Source of the DNA: CAZVRZ01 sp964629965
GTDB lineage: Bacteria; Chloroflexota; Anaerolineae; Anaerolineales; UBA4823
Assembly (NCBI GenBank): GCA_964629965.1
Contig: CAZVRZ010000012.1
Coordinates: 1-57,849 of the forward strand
DNA length: 57,849 bases
Direction: 5' to 3'
Shown here: positions 31,801 to 39,014 of the stretch, one piece after another
Position numbering within the stretch: position 1 is the stretch's first letter
Layout: each line of letters starts with the position of its first letter
Made by a program: the position numbers and the translations under genes
The notes under the pieces: generated by a model
Told to the model about the DNA's origin: nothing
What the model saw: the letters and a program-made list of their open reading frames with translations, nothing else
Databases searched by the model: none

Positions 31801-34800
31801 TGGCATCGTCGGCATCGGTAGAAATATCACCGCCCTCAAGACAGCCAATATGGAACGAGAGCGCCTCTTGGGAGAAGTCGAACGCCGTGCTGTCCAGCTT
31901 CAAGCTGCTGCCCAGGTAGCCCGCGCCACCTCCTCCATTCTTGATCCCGATCAGCTCTTGCAGCAAGCCGTCAACCTGGTGCGAGACCGCTTTAACCTGT
32001 ATTATGTCGGCCTCTTCCTCATCGAAGAGGTTGTAGAGCCGCAAAATCTTGCGGCTCCCGCTACGCCTCGCCGTTTTGCCGCCTTGCGCGCTGGCACCGG
32101 TGCTGCCGGGCAGGCCATGCTTGCCCGCCGCCACCGCCTCGAGATTCGCACCGAAGAAGGCGCTGTACCCAGCGCAAGCCCCGCTGTACCCGGCGCAAGC
32201 GGTGCACTCAGCGCAAGCGCCCAGACCTCCATGATCGCCTGGTGTATTGCCAACAGGCATGCTCGTATTGCCCTGGATGTAGGTCAAGACTCCGTTCGTT
32301 TTGAGAATCCACTCCTGCCAGAAACCCGTTCCGAATTGGCCTTACCCCTCCTCTCGCGTGGTCAGCCTATTGGCGCCATGACCGTCCAATCCTCCCTGCC
32401 CGAAGCTTTCTCTGATGAGGATGTTGCCGTCCTCCAAACCCTTGCCGATCAGATCGCCGTTGCCGTCGACAACGCTCGTTCCTTTGCCTTGGCTCAGCAA
32501 GCCATTGCCGAAACACGCCAGCGCGTCCAGGAAATTTCCAATTTGTATGATGTCAGCCAGGCTGTTTCAGGCGCTACCATGCAATCCGAAGAAATCGCCT
32601 CCATTGTTGCCGAGAAATTTCTTCAGATCATGCCTGTTGAGTATCATGTCGATCGCTCTACCATCTTCTTCTACGACACCGAAGGTGACCTGCTGCTTTC
32701 CATGGCCGATGTTTCTCTCCCCCCAGGCGACGACGCCGGTGCGGAGGAACGAGCACCTGTCCACACTTACGAACAACGCCAATTGGTGTTAGAGGAATAT
32801 CCATCCATTGAACAGGTTATGCAGTCTCTCCAACCCTACGTCCTCAATGCCGCTTCGCCTGAGCTGTCCCCCAGCGAAGAGCAATATATGCACACCCCCG
32901 ATGCATCAGGCGTTCCTGGCCTAAATGGGCGTGTCATTGCCAACCTCATCTTCATACCTCTTGCCGTAAAAGGCCAATCCATCGGTGTGATCGAATTACA
33001 ATCACACTTGCCTGGCCCAACAGGTGATCTTCGCCTTCCGCCGCCCCGCTTCACCCTTTCTGAACAGCAGTCCACCTTGTTCATCACCATGGCCAATGCC
33101 GCTGCTGTCGCCCTGGAAAATGCCCGCCTTTACGAAGAGCAGATAGAAACTGCCGAGCAGTTGCGCGAATTGGATCGTCTCAAATCCCAATTCCTTGCCA
33201 ATATGTCCCACGAGCTGCGCACCCCCCTCAATTCCATTATCGGATTCTCACGCGTCATCCTCAAAGGCATCGATGGGGCCATCACCGAATTGCAGCAACA
33301 AGACCTGACTGCCATTCACAATGCCGGCACCCACCTGTTGCAGCTCATTAACGATGTTCTCGATATTTCCAAGATCGAGGCTGGCAAAATGGAACTGGCC
33401 TTCGATGATCACGTCAATATAGCCGACATCATCACCAGCGCCATGTCAACTGCCGTCGGATTGACCAAAGATAAGCCCATCAAACTGGAGCGCAGCATAG
33501 AGCCAGACTTGCCCTTTGTCCGGGCGGATCCCACCCGTATCCGCCAGGTCATCATCAACTTCCTCTCCAATGCCGCTAAATTTACCGATGAAGGCGTAAT
33601 CAAAGTGACTGCAGAATGCACCACTGGTCCCCACGGACGTCCGGAAATTATGGTATCCGTCACCGACTCTGGTCCAGGCATTTCTGAAGAAGACCAAAAC
33701 AAACTCTTCAAAGCCTTTTCTCAGGTCGATTCCTCCCCCACCCGCAAAGTCGGTGGCACCGGCCTGGGACTTTCCATCTCTCGCCTCTTGGTCGACCTGC
33801 ATAATGGGCGCATTGGTGTTCATAGCGAGGTTGGCAAGGGCAGCACCTTCTATTTCACCATACCCGTTCCTATTGTTGGCGAACCAGAGCCGCTTGCGCT
33901 GAGTACAGCGCAGGCGCGAAATGATGCGCCCGCCGTACCCGGCGGAAGCGCCGTACCTGGCGGCACCCTCGGCGTGAGTCCGGCGGAGCCAAGCCCTCTA
34001 GGCGTACTCAGTCCCGTAGAGACGCAAAATGAGGCGCCCGCTGTACCCAGCGGAAGCGCCCAGCCCAGCTCAGCCCCTAAAGAAGAACGTACCGTGCTTA
34101 TCATTGATGACGATCGCCAGGTTGTAAAGCTCTACCAAAGATATTTACAAGAACATGGGTTTAAAACAGTTTCTCTCAACGAGCCGTTGCGAGCCCTGGA
34201 GGTGGTGAAAGAAATTCAGCCATACGCCATCACCCTGGATGTTATGATGCCGCGCAAAGATGGCTGGCAAGTGTTGCAGAGCCTCAAAGATGATCCTGCT
34301 ACTCGTCATATACCAGTCATCGTCTGTAGTATCGTCGAAGATCAAGAAAAGGGTTTCAGCCTGGGTGCCGTCGATTATCTCACCAAACCTATCTTAGAAG
34401 ATGATCTCGTCAAAGCACTCACTCGCCTGAACGGCGATGGCAACATCCGAGAAGTTCTCGTCGTTGACGATGATCCAGATGATTTACGCCTGGTTCAGAG
34501 GATTCTCGAAGAAGCTAATCCCACTGGCACCCCCTTTAAAGTTCGTATAGCACATGGAGGCGCCGAAGGCTTGGTTGAAATACAGACCAATCCCCCGCAA
34601 GCCATTGTGCTCGATCTTTTCATGCCAGATCTTGATGGCTTTACTCTGTTAGAAACAGTTCGCTCTGAACCTCATTTGCGTGATATCCCCGTCATTATCT
34701 TTACTGCCGGTGTGCTAACAGATGAACAACAGCAGCGCCTGGCTGACTTTTCTCAAATGATGCTGCATAAGGGAGAGATGGGAGAGGAAGAGCTTCTGGC

Positions 34801-34912
34801 AGCTATAGAAAATGTCTTGCGGCGCATTAACCCGGCCCCGCCGTACCCCTCGGAGGGAACACTCGGGGCAGGTCCGGCGGAAGTGCCCCCATCACAGGAG
34901 AGTGATGCTTGA
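28817..34912 (+). CDS. Giant cytoplasmic hybrid histidine kinase (multi-GAF, PAS, HisKA, HATPase, two receivers)
   Basis: The protein has 2031 residues and no membrane helix. After a repeat-rich N-tail comes the C-terminal part of a GAF (82-188), then GAFs at about 195-358, 361-528, 535-705 and 715-878, PAS (888-1008), and GAFs at 1022-1225 and 1235-1438. HisKA carries His1465 (SHELRTPLN), and HATPase has NFLSNAAKF, DSGPGIS and GTGLGLSIS (about 1577-1650). Receiver 1 has Asp1808 (ITLDVMMPRKDG) and receiver 2 Asp1933 (IVLDLFMPDLDG). Receiver 2 has HKGE where most receivers have K-P. Repeats fill the linkers between GAFs, between HATPase and receiver 1, and the C-tail. It overlaps parA and the next gene (TTGA). 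It is the only kinase in the plus-strand cluster and so the likely collector for the receptors. Confidence 0.93.
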   Translation: MSSKSSKKKSVSNRIDDLFADLSDELREVQAQQVEPQAVGPQAPVEPVVADGLAPAQPAAPPPYSAAAPYPAPLYPAEASGRGIQLVTGQDENNLRFLPAENPLGRAALQSLQTQKPSYFHAPDASIAVPFHIGTGGSETRPAPETGLGLLEILDDTPNRRWAEDELRLVEQVTDQLALALENARLFQETQTALSETQTLYGITRAATRSFELEEILDDMLSQVLMAVGFHTGLITILDDEKNQLELAAHQNLPPQILSAFQKQGLQGTLCHLTFQRQAPIFIEDLSSAPVSIPQSVLEGPRRAGFRSYQGIPLISKGLPLGTLCLFNLQPSLGPAQASLLQASSQQISIAIENSRLYRQEQRRRQIADTLRNIAQVVGSTLDVTQVTELMLDQLPNLIEFNSVSIHMVQGNTRTLLGGRGFDVEADLANPSVLHRPLDEDPLIQQAVDTRQPVLLSDTHEDPRWQILPQTTDVRSWIAAPMVAGGEVVGLLIMDHMSPGYYTQEVASLAMAFTAQAGVAIRNARLFQEIQASYAETGRLYQATSELNAVQTYDQIIQILRSSTVVGHPDAAAVSIYLFDRPWAEEHRPEFADAIARWNANVEAHELGTARLGTAQELYSTQASPAPSARVPLDDLFPPDVSHDRLNPTQPTFIEGLLYSPLNVGGQWIGQIVVSYSQPILFTPQELRPLTALSGQAAVAIQNIRLLQETSRRALQLTTAAEISRDTSSTLSLDAILQRAVNAIRDRYNYYHASIFLLDETGLNLVVRESTGSAGEEMKQRHHSLRVGSQSIVGLVAANGQPLVVNDTGQSPMHRPNPLLPDTHAELGIPLKSADRVIGVLDVQSNQVDAFSQDDITILQTLADQLANAIQNARLFQDRRQAEEALAVERNTLRTLIDVIPDLIYFKDTGSRMLLVNTAQVRLLGGSTHEDLIGKTDLEFFPEELGRKYYDDEQQIIRSGQAIYDMEEPTIDPDGTPRWTLTTKIPLRDARGQVYGIVGIGRNITALKTANMERERLLGEVERRAVQLQAAAQVARATSSILDPDQLLQQAVNLVRDRFNLYYVGLFLIEEVVEPQNLAAPATPRRFAALRAGTGAAGQAMLARRHRLEIRTEEGAVPSASPAVPGASGALSASAQTSMIAWCIANRHARIALDVGQDSVRFENPLLPETRSELALPLLSRGQPIGAMTVQSSLPEAFSDEDVAVLQTLADQIAVAVDNARSFALAQQAIAETRQRVQEISNLYDVSQAVSGATMQSEEIASIVAEKFLQIMPVEYHVDRSTIFFYDTEGDLLLSMADVSLPPGDDAGAEERAPVHTYEQRQLVLEEYPSIEQVMQSLQPYVLNAASPELSPSEEQYMHTPDASGVPGLNGRVIANLIFIPLAVKGQSIGVIELQSHLPGPTGDLRLPPPRFTLSEQQSTLFITMANAAAVALENARLYEEQIETAEQLRELDRLKSQFLANMSHELRTPLNSIIGFSRVILKGIDGAITELQQQDLTAIHNAGTHLLQLINDVLDISKIEAGKMELAFDDHVNIADIITSAMSTAVGLTKDKPIKLERSIEPDLPFVRADPTRIRQVIINFLSNAAKFTDEGVIKVTAECTTGPHGRPEIMVSVTDSGPGISEEDQNKLFKAFSQVDSSPTRKVGGTGLGLSISRLLVDLHNGRIGVHSEVGKGSTFYFTIPVPIVGEPEPLALSTAQARNDAPAVPGGSAVPGGTLGVSPAEPSPLGVLSPVETQNEAPAVPSGSAQPSSAPKEERTVLIIDDDRQVVKLYQRYLQEHGFKTVSLNEPLRALEVVKEIQPYAITLDVMMPRKDGWQVLQSLKDDPATRHIPVIVCSIVEDQEKGFSLGAVDYLTKPILEDDLVKALTRLNGDGNIREVLVVDDDPDDLRLVQRILEEANPTGTPFKVRIAHGGAEGLVEIQTNPPQAIVLDLFMPDLDGFTLLETVRSEPHLRDIPVIIFTAGVLTDEQQQRLADFSQMMLHKGEMGEEELLAAIENVLRRINPAPPYPSEGTLGAGPAEVPPSQESDA
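28916..29049. repeat. VET-like modules and core hairpin array, kinase N-tail
   Basis: GTAGAGCCGC and GTAGGGCCGC starts are followed by CCGCCG-TACT-CGGCGG, GCGCCGTACCCGGC and CCGCTG-TACC-CAGCGG, read PPYSAAAPYPAPLYPAEAS. Confidence 0.88.
29221..29241. repeat. GGGCGGGT/ACTCGCCC hairpin
   Basis: The stem GGGCGGGT/ACTCGCCC has one G-T pair and a five-base loop. It is inserted in the first GAF segment (GTGGSETRPAPETG) and resembles the 6656 hairpin class. Confidence 0.65.
30620..30690. repeat. VET module enclosing three core hairpins
   Basis: A GTAGAGGCGC start and GGCGTCTCC end enclose GAGCTG-GGTA-CAGCTC, GGCTGGGTACAGCTC and GAGTTG-TACT-CAACTC. The last differs from the first by a paired C-G to T-A change, so the stem is kept. 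Confidence 0.92.
32033..32057. repeat. VET module with compensated outer stem
   Basis: GAGCCGC-AAAATCTT-GCGGCTC differs from GAGACGC/GCGTCTC by one exchanged base pair (A-T to C-G). It is read VEPQNLAAP in a GAF loop. Confidence 0.88.
32158..32222. repeat. Three core hairpins inside a GAF domain
   Basis: GCGCTG-TACC-CAGCGC, CCGCTGTACCCGGCGC and a GGTGCACTCAGCGC variant, each followed by AAGC. They occupy the same GAF position as the array at 7581. Confidence 0.88.
33890..34060. repeat. Long repeat array in the HATPase-receiver linker
   Basis: GCGCTGAGTACAGCGC, CCGCCGTACCCGGCGG, a GCCGTACCTGGCGG unit, a diverged stretch, GTAGAGACGC and CCGCTGTACCCAGCGG form about 57 codons linking the kinase core to receiver 1. 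Confidence 0.88.
34831..34885. repeat. Core hairpin with nested 30-base element, kinase C-tail
   Basis: A CCGCCGTACCC half-unit and a CCGGCGG half-unit are separated by extra sequence. The 30 bases at 34843-34872 are identical to 40168-40197. Confidence 0.85.
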
Positions 34913-36750
34913 ATGATACCCCCTCCGTTGAGACGCAAAATTTTGCGTCTCCGCCGACGCGGAGTACAGCGCAGGCGCCGTACTCCGCCCCTGCTGTATC
35001 CAGCCCCGCCGTACCCGGCGGCAGCGCCTGCCTGGCGGAATGTCTTGATTGTGGACATAGTGCCCCGTTTGACCCCAGTTCAAGTGCCTGCCCTGCCTGT
35101 GGTAGTCAATGGCGCCAGGCTCGTTACGATTTCAAAACCATTGGCCCCCTTCTGCCAGACATCGTTCGCACCAGGCCGAACGATCTCTGGCGTTATTGCG
35201 AAGTATTACCTATCAAAGGTCCCAACCCCGTTATCTCCCTGGGAGAAGGTGGCACGCCGCTCATTCATGCCGTCAATCTTGGTATGATGCTTGGCTGCCC
35301 CCATATCTACATCAAAGATGAACGCCAGGGTCCCACCCATTCCTTCAAAGATCGTCAGGCCGCTCTTTCCATTGCCGCCCTCAAAGAAGCCGGCATTACC
35401 GAAGCCGTACTTGCCTCCACTGGCAATGTTGCCATAGCCTACTCCGCTTTTGCCGCTCGAGCTGGAATTAAGCTGTGGGCATTCCTTACCAGTCTCGTGC
35501 CCGCCGAAAAAATGCGAGAAGTAGCCATTTATGGCACCCAGGTTGTAAAAGTCACTGCTTCCTACGATCAAACCAAGCATATAGCCGCAGAATTTGCCCG
35601 CCAGCGTGGTCTCCACTTCGAGCGCGGTTCCTGTTCCATACCCTCTGTCGAAGCTATGAAAACCATCTCCTATGAGATTGCCGAGGGTCTTGGTCGTTAC
35701 CTTCCTCCTCAACCGGGTACCTATCCCTGGCGTGCTCCCGATTGGTATATTCAGGCCGTCAGCGGAGGCTTGGGTCCCCAAGGAGTCCTCAAAGGTTTTG
35801 AAGAAATCCATACTATGGGGCTCATCGATCATATACCTGCAATCGCTGGCATCCAGACGGACGGCTGCGCCCCCATGGTGCATGCCTGGAAACAGAACCT
35901 CGCCCAGGCAGAACCCATCCGCTCGCCCCGCACCCACATCGCCACTCTCTCCACCGGCGACCCCGGTCGCACCTACACCTGGCTTCGCCAGCATATGCAA
36001 AAAGATGGCGGGGGAGGCGGAGTCTTTGAAAGCGTCACGGATGAAGAAGCCTTCCGCACCATACACATCATAGCCAAGATGGAAGGACTCTCGGTCGAGC
36101 CGGCTGCTGCGGTAGCCTTTGCAGGCCTCATCAAACTTGTTCGGGCTGGAGTGATTCACTCAACAGATGTAATCGTTATCAACTGCACCGGCCACACCAT
36201 GCAGATTGAAAAAGAAATTCTTGGTGAAGGCTGGTCTCGCGCTGTCACCCTCCCAGTTGGAACGGGATTGAGCCCCGCTGTGGGCGCCGTACCTGACGCA
36301 AGCCCCGCCGTACCCGGCGCAAGCGTCGAAACTCCCGAAGAAGGCTTATTAGCCGCTCTGAGCCGTGTCACCTCAGAACGATATTCCCGAATCATCGTAG
36401 TCGATGACACCCCCGATGCGCGCCGTCTCATCATGCGCATCCTTCAATCTCAAGGAAACTACACCCTGATCGAAGCTGCCAATGGCCGCCAGGCCATCGA
36501 GCTTGCCCAGCGCGAATTGCCAGATTTGATCATTCTCGACCTGATGATGCCCGAAGTAGATGGATTTTCCGTACTTGACGCCCTGAAAGAAAACCCACAA
36601 ACTGCCATCATACCTGTCATCGTAGTGACTGCCAAAGAACTCACATCCAGTGAAAAGGCACGTCTGCAAGGCCGCATCCACACCCTCATGCAAAAGGGAG
36701 AATTCATGAATGATGATCTGCTCGACGAGGTTCGCTCTCTGTTGCGCTAG
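34909..36750 (+). CDS. Threonine synthase-like PLP enzyme fused to a C-terminal receiver domain
   Basis: The start is TTG, eight bases after CAGGAG and overlapping the kinase stop (TTGA). Residues 1-40 are repeat-derived. A zinc-ribbon (C45xxC48...C61xxC64) precedes the fold type II PLP domain with the Schiff-base lysine Lys147 in HSFKDRQA, a STGNVAIAYS phosphate-binding loop and SGGLGPQG. This is the threonine synthase family layout (O-phosphohomoserine to threonine), though substrate use is not proven by sequence. After a repeat linker (455-475) comes a receiver domain with the acidic pair in VVDDTPDAR, Asp544 (LIILDLMMPEVDG), Thr (VVTAK) and a QKGE lysine. The receiver resembles receiver 2 of the adjacent kinase, which suggests control of the enzyme by phosphorylation. 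This is a very unusual fusion. Confidence 0.9.
   Translation: MNDTPSVETQNFASPPTRSTAQAPYSAPAVSSPAVPGGSACLAECLDCGHSAPFDPSSSACPACGSQWRQARYDFKTIGPLLPDIVRTRPNDLWRYCEVLPIKGPNPVISLGEGGTPLIHAVNLGMMLGCPHIYIKDERQGPTHSFKDRQAALSIAALKEAGITEAVLASTGNVAIAYSAFAARAGIKLWAFLTSLVPAEKMREVAIYGTQVVKVTASYDQTKHIAAEFARQRGLHFERGSCSIPSVEAMKTISYEIAEGLGRYLPPQPGTYPWRAPDWYIQAVSGGLGPQGVLKGFEEIHTMGLIDHIPAIAGIQTDGCAPMVHAWKQNLAQAEPIRSPRTHIATLSTGDPGRTYTWLRQHMQKDGGGGGVFESVTDEEAFRTIHIIAKMEGLSVEPAAAVAFAGLIKLVRAGVIHSTDVIVINCTGHTMQIEKEILGEGWSRAVTLPVGTGLSPAVGAVPDASPAVPGASVETPEEGLLAALSRVTSERYSRIIVVDDTPDARRLIMRILQSQGNYTLIEAANGRQAIELAQRELPDLIILDLMMPEVDGFSVLDALKENPQTAIIPVIVVTAKELTSSEKARLQGRIHTLMQKGEFMNDDLLDEVRSLLR
34927..35021. repeat. VET module palindrome and core hairpins, N-tail of the PLP-receiver fusion
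   Basis: The GAGACGC-AAAATTTT-GCGTCTC palindrome (34930-34951) equals the copy at 5275. It is followed by CGGAGTACAGCG, GCCGTACTCCGCC, CTGCTGTATCCAGC and CCGCCGTACCCGGCGG units. Confidence 0.9.
36272..36322. repeat. Core hairpins in the PLP domain-receiver linker
   Basis: CCGCTGTGGGCGCCGTACC and GCCCCGCCGTACCCGGCGC are followed by AAGC and a GTCGAAACTCC variant of the VET start. The array lies exactly at the fusion boundary. Confidence 0.85.
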
Positions 36751-36776
36751 CCGCCAGGTTAAGAGTATGCAATTCG

Positions 36777-37784
36777 ATGATTATGAAATCTAAGCCGCTG
36801 TCCCGCAACCCGCGACGCACTTCGCCGCGCTCTGCGGGTATTATTGCCGCTCTCGCTTCTGCATTTTTCCTTGGTCTGGCACCTGTGTTTGGAAAACAGG
36901 CCATCAACCTGGGCTTATCTCCTTATGCGGTGGTTGCCATGCGCACCACCGCGGCTGCACTCGTCTTGCTCCTCTTCATCTGGTTTAAAAAACGAGCCTA
37001 CCTGTACATCTATCCTGCCGGGTTGTTGGGCTGCATGCTCGCAGGCAGTGTCAATGGACTTGGTTCAGTTTTCTATTATGCCTCCCTTGGGCGCATCAAT
37101 GCCAGCCTCGGACAATTGCTATATTCCCTTTACCCCATCTTTGTATTGTTATGGATGTGGCTGGATGGCCAGCGTCCATCCCATCTCACCATGCTGCGCG
37201 TCCTCATCCTGCTGCCAGGCATCTACCTGCTTACCCAGGCCAATTCAGGAAAGATCGACCTGATTGGCATGGGCATGATGCTCATCTCATCCATACTGTA
37301 CGCCTTGCACATACCCATAAACCAGCGCGTGTTATACGATATGCCCGCACCCACCGTCACCCTTTACACCTTACTGTCCATGAGTGTCATCGTTGTGCCT
37401 GCTTTCGTCATCTCTGCCATCTTTTTCCCTGCCTCCCGAGCAGATTATTCAACTCTACCCCTGTTGGCATGGGGATCTGTGTTGGGGCTCACCATAGTAA
37501 CCGTGCTCTCGCGCCTCACCCTCTTTTTTGGAATAAAAAACTTAGGAGGCATGCAGGCCACACTGCTAGGCCTGGGAGAACTACTGATTGCCATCTTGTT
37601 TTCCCATTGGTGGCTTGGAGAGAAACTTACCCTGCTGCAGTGGATAGGCGCTTTTCTCCTCACCGTCAGCCTCTTCCTGGTAGCGTTCGAAAAGCGAACC
37701 TCCACTCGTCCTCATGTTAGTGTACTGCTGAGCTGGCTGCGTCCCCCTGGCCTGCCCAAAGACATACCCTGGCCTCCCAATTAG
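36777..37784 (+). CDS. EamA/DMT-family transporter (ten-helix permease)
   Basis: The 335-residue protein has two EamA repeats giving about ten membrane helices (residues 20-165 and 170-310), with family features such as SAFFLGLAPVFGKQAI, a long RINASLGQLLYSLYPIFVLL stretch and GLGELLIAILFSHWWLGEKL near the end of the second repeat. The family exports or imports small metabolites; RhtA-type members export threonine and homoserine. It lies 26 bases after the threonine synthase fusion on the same strand, so a role in amino acid export is possible but only inferred from position. Internal ATG at the third codon is an alternative start. No hairpin repeats are inserted. Confidence 0.9.
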   Translation: MIMKSKPLSRNPRRTSPRSAGIIAALASAFFLGLAPVFGKQAINLGLSPYAVVAMRTTAAALVLLLFIWFKKRAYLYIYPAGLLGCMLAGSVNGLGSVFYYASLGRINASLGQLLYSLYPIFVLLWMWLDGQRPSHLTMLRVLILLPGIYLLTQANSGKIDLIGMGMMLISSILYALHIPINQRVLYDMPAPTVTLYTLLSMSVIVVPAFVISAIFFPASRADYSTLPLLAWGSVLGLTIVTVLSRLTLFFGIKNLGGMQATLLGLGELLIAILFSHWWLGEKLTLLQWIGAFLLTVSLFLVAFEKRTSTRPHVSVLLSWLRPPGLPKDIPWPPN

Positions 37785-37824
37785 AAACCTGGCAAGTGTA
37801 AGGCAGAGATCGCCTTTTGGGTTA

Positions 37825-38985
37825 TCAGGTTTCATCAACTTCAGAGTAATCAAATTCTGGCAGATCGAATACGTAGCCGGTGCCGCGTACATTGACAATC
37901 CAGTTCGCTGCCCCGCTGTACTCAGCGGAAGACCCTGCCGTACTTAGCGCCCCGCGCCGTACCCAGCCCCGCTGTACCCAGCGGAGCCGGCTGTTAGTTT
38001 CTCCTATTTCGATGTTCAACCGTTTTAACTTGCCGCGTAACCTGCTGATCAGCGGTCGTAAAACTTCAGCTGCATCCATTGAAGATGTATTGTATCCTTG
38101 AACCTGGCTTACCAATTCTTGATGGTTGAAAACCTTGCCGGGATATTTCAAAAAAACGCCCAGTAATTTACTTTCTGCTGGCGAAAGCAATATGCTTATT
38201 CGATGTTTTTTCTGGTCGTCGCCCTGCTCTTGCCAGATCTCACGACGGGTGATATCGACCAAGGTATTGCTCCCTAATCTGAATAGATCCTCTTTTAACC
38301 GAAAGATAAAATGAGACCTATCGTTTTGCTTGCTTTGGCCAGGCTCCATATCGTCATAGTTTACTCCCAAATCTGTTTGGCCTGGAACATGGCCTGGAAC
38401 ATGGGGTGGACTGGGATCAATTTGCCCCGCTCTGGCGACTGTATCGGCCTCTCGTAAGGCCAAGATAGATTCCTCCAATTGAGCTAATAATTTGCGTTTG
38501 CGGCGTTGTTCGTGAAGGGATAGTAAGCTTTTGCGCACACTTGCCAGGATCTGAGCAGGCCTGGCAGGTTTTAATAGATAATCGCTGGCTCCAAAGCGTA
38601 AAGCCTCGATCGCCGATTCCAGAGAACCATGTGCAGTCAGCAAAATAACCTGTGTCTCTGGAGCGTTTTGATTGATGAAGTGCAGTACCTCTAATCCATC
38701 AATCCCGGGCATTTTCAAATCAACCAGAGCAAGATCGAAGGCTTGTTTCTGTCCATGAGGCATTGTAGCTCGTTGAGTTACTGCAGATGGGGGCTCTGTA
38801 CCCAGCGACACCAGTTCAATGGCTTCTTCTCCGCTGCCGGCAGTTTGAACCCGATATCCTTCTAGCCTGAGGATTTCGGCCAACGAGGCGCTCATTGTTC
38901 TCTCATCGTCAACGATTAAAATATTGGCGGCCTCATTTTTTTCACTTGATCTGGGAAGCTGAGATATTTTTACTTCTTCACCCAT
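37825..38985 (-). CDS. Response regulator: receiver plus winged-helix DNA-binding domain
   Basis: The 386-residue protein has a receiver with Asp26-Asp27, phosphoacceptor Asp89 (LALVDLKMPG), Thr117 and Lys139 (LLKPA). A 15-20 residue repeat-derived insertion (61-80) pushes Asp89 downstream of its usual place. A coiled linker follows (150-230). The C-terminal part (about 255-386; LSPAESKLLGVFLKYPGKVF, LRPLISRLRGKLKRL, VNVRGTGYVFD) is an OmpR/PhoB-type winged helix, interrupted just before the wing by a repeat array read partly as RWVQRGWVRRG. Whether it still binds DNA is uncertain. It is the third gene of the minus-strand kinase operon, 29 bases after the preceding stop, and is the likely transcriptional output. 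Confidence 0.9.
   Translation of the reverse strand: MGEEVKISQLPRSSEKNEAANILIVDDERTMSASLAEILRLEGYRVQTAGSGEEAIELVSLGTEPPSAVTQRATMPHGQKQAFDLALVDLKMPGIDGLEVLHFINQNAPETQVILLTAHGSLESAIEALRFGASDYLLKPARPAQILASVRKSLLSLHEQRRKRKLLAQLEESILALREADTVARAGQIDPSPPHVPGHVPGQTDLGVNYDDMEPGQSKQNDRSHFIFRLKEDLFRLGSNTLVDITRREIWQEQGDDQKKHRISILLSPAESKLLGVFLKYPGKVFNHQELVSQVQGYNTSSMDAAEVLRPLISRLRGKLKRLNIEIGETNSRLRWVQRGWVRRGALSTAGSSAEYSGAANWIVNVRGTGYVFDLPEFDYSEVDET
37911..37985. repeat. Core hairpin array inside the winged-helix domain
   Basis: CCGCTG-TACT-CAGCGG, a GCCGTACTTAGCG unit, CGCGCCGTACCCAGC and CCGCTG-TACC-CAGCGG are inserted before the wing hairpin of the regulator. On the coding strand TGGGTACAG gives WVQ, a frame not used elsewhere. 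Confidence 0.88.
38791..38806. repeat. Core hairpin variant inside a receiver domain
   Basis: GGGCTCTGTACCCAGC is inserted between the second helix and the strand that carries the phosphoacceptor, read SLGTEP on the minus strand. Confidence 0.65.
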
Positions 38986-39014
38986 ATTTTTTGTTCCACG
39001 TTACGGCTGGCAAA

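Noticed and set aside
35206..36159. A 317-codon open frame on the minus strand opposite the threonine synthase domain
   Set aside because: It is a composition shadow: the opposite strand encodes a clear PLP enzyme with conserved motifs, while the antisense product resembles nothing and has no ribosome binding site.
37800..37818. AAGGC/GCCTT stem with TTTT between the convergent transporter and regulator genes
   Set aside because: The stem is only five base pairs and the T run short. It could be a weak terminator but is not strong enough to list.
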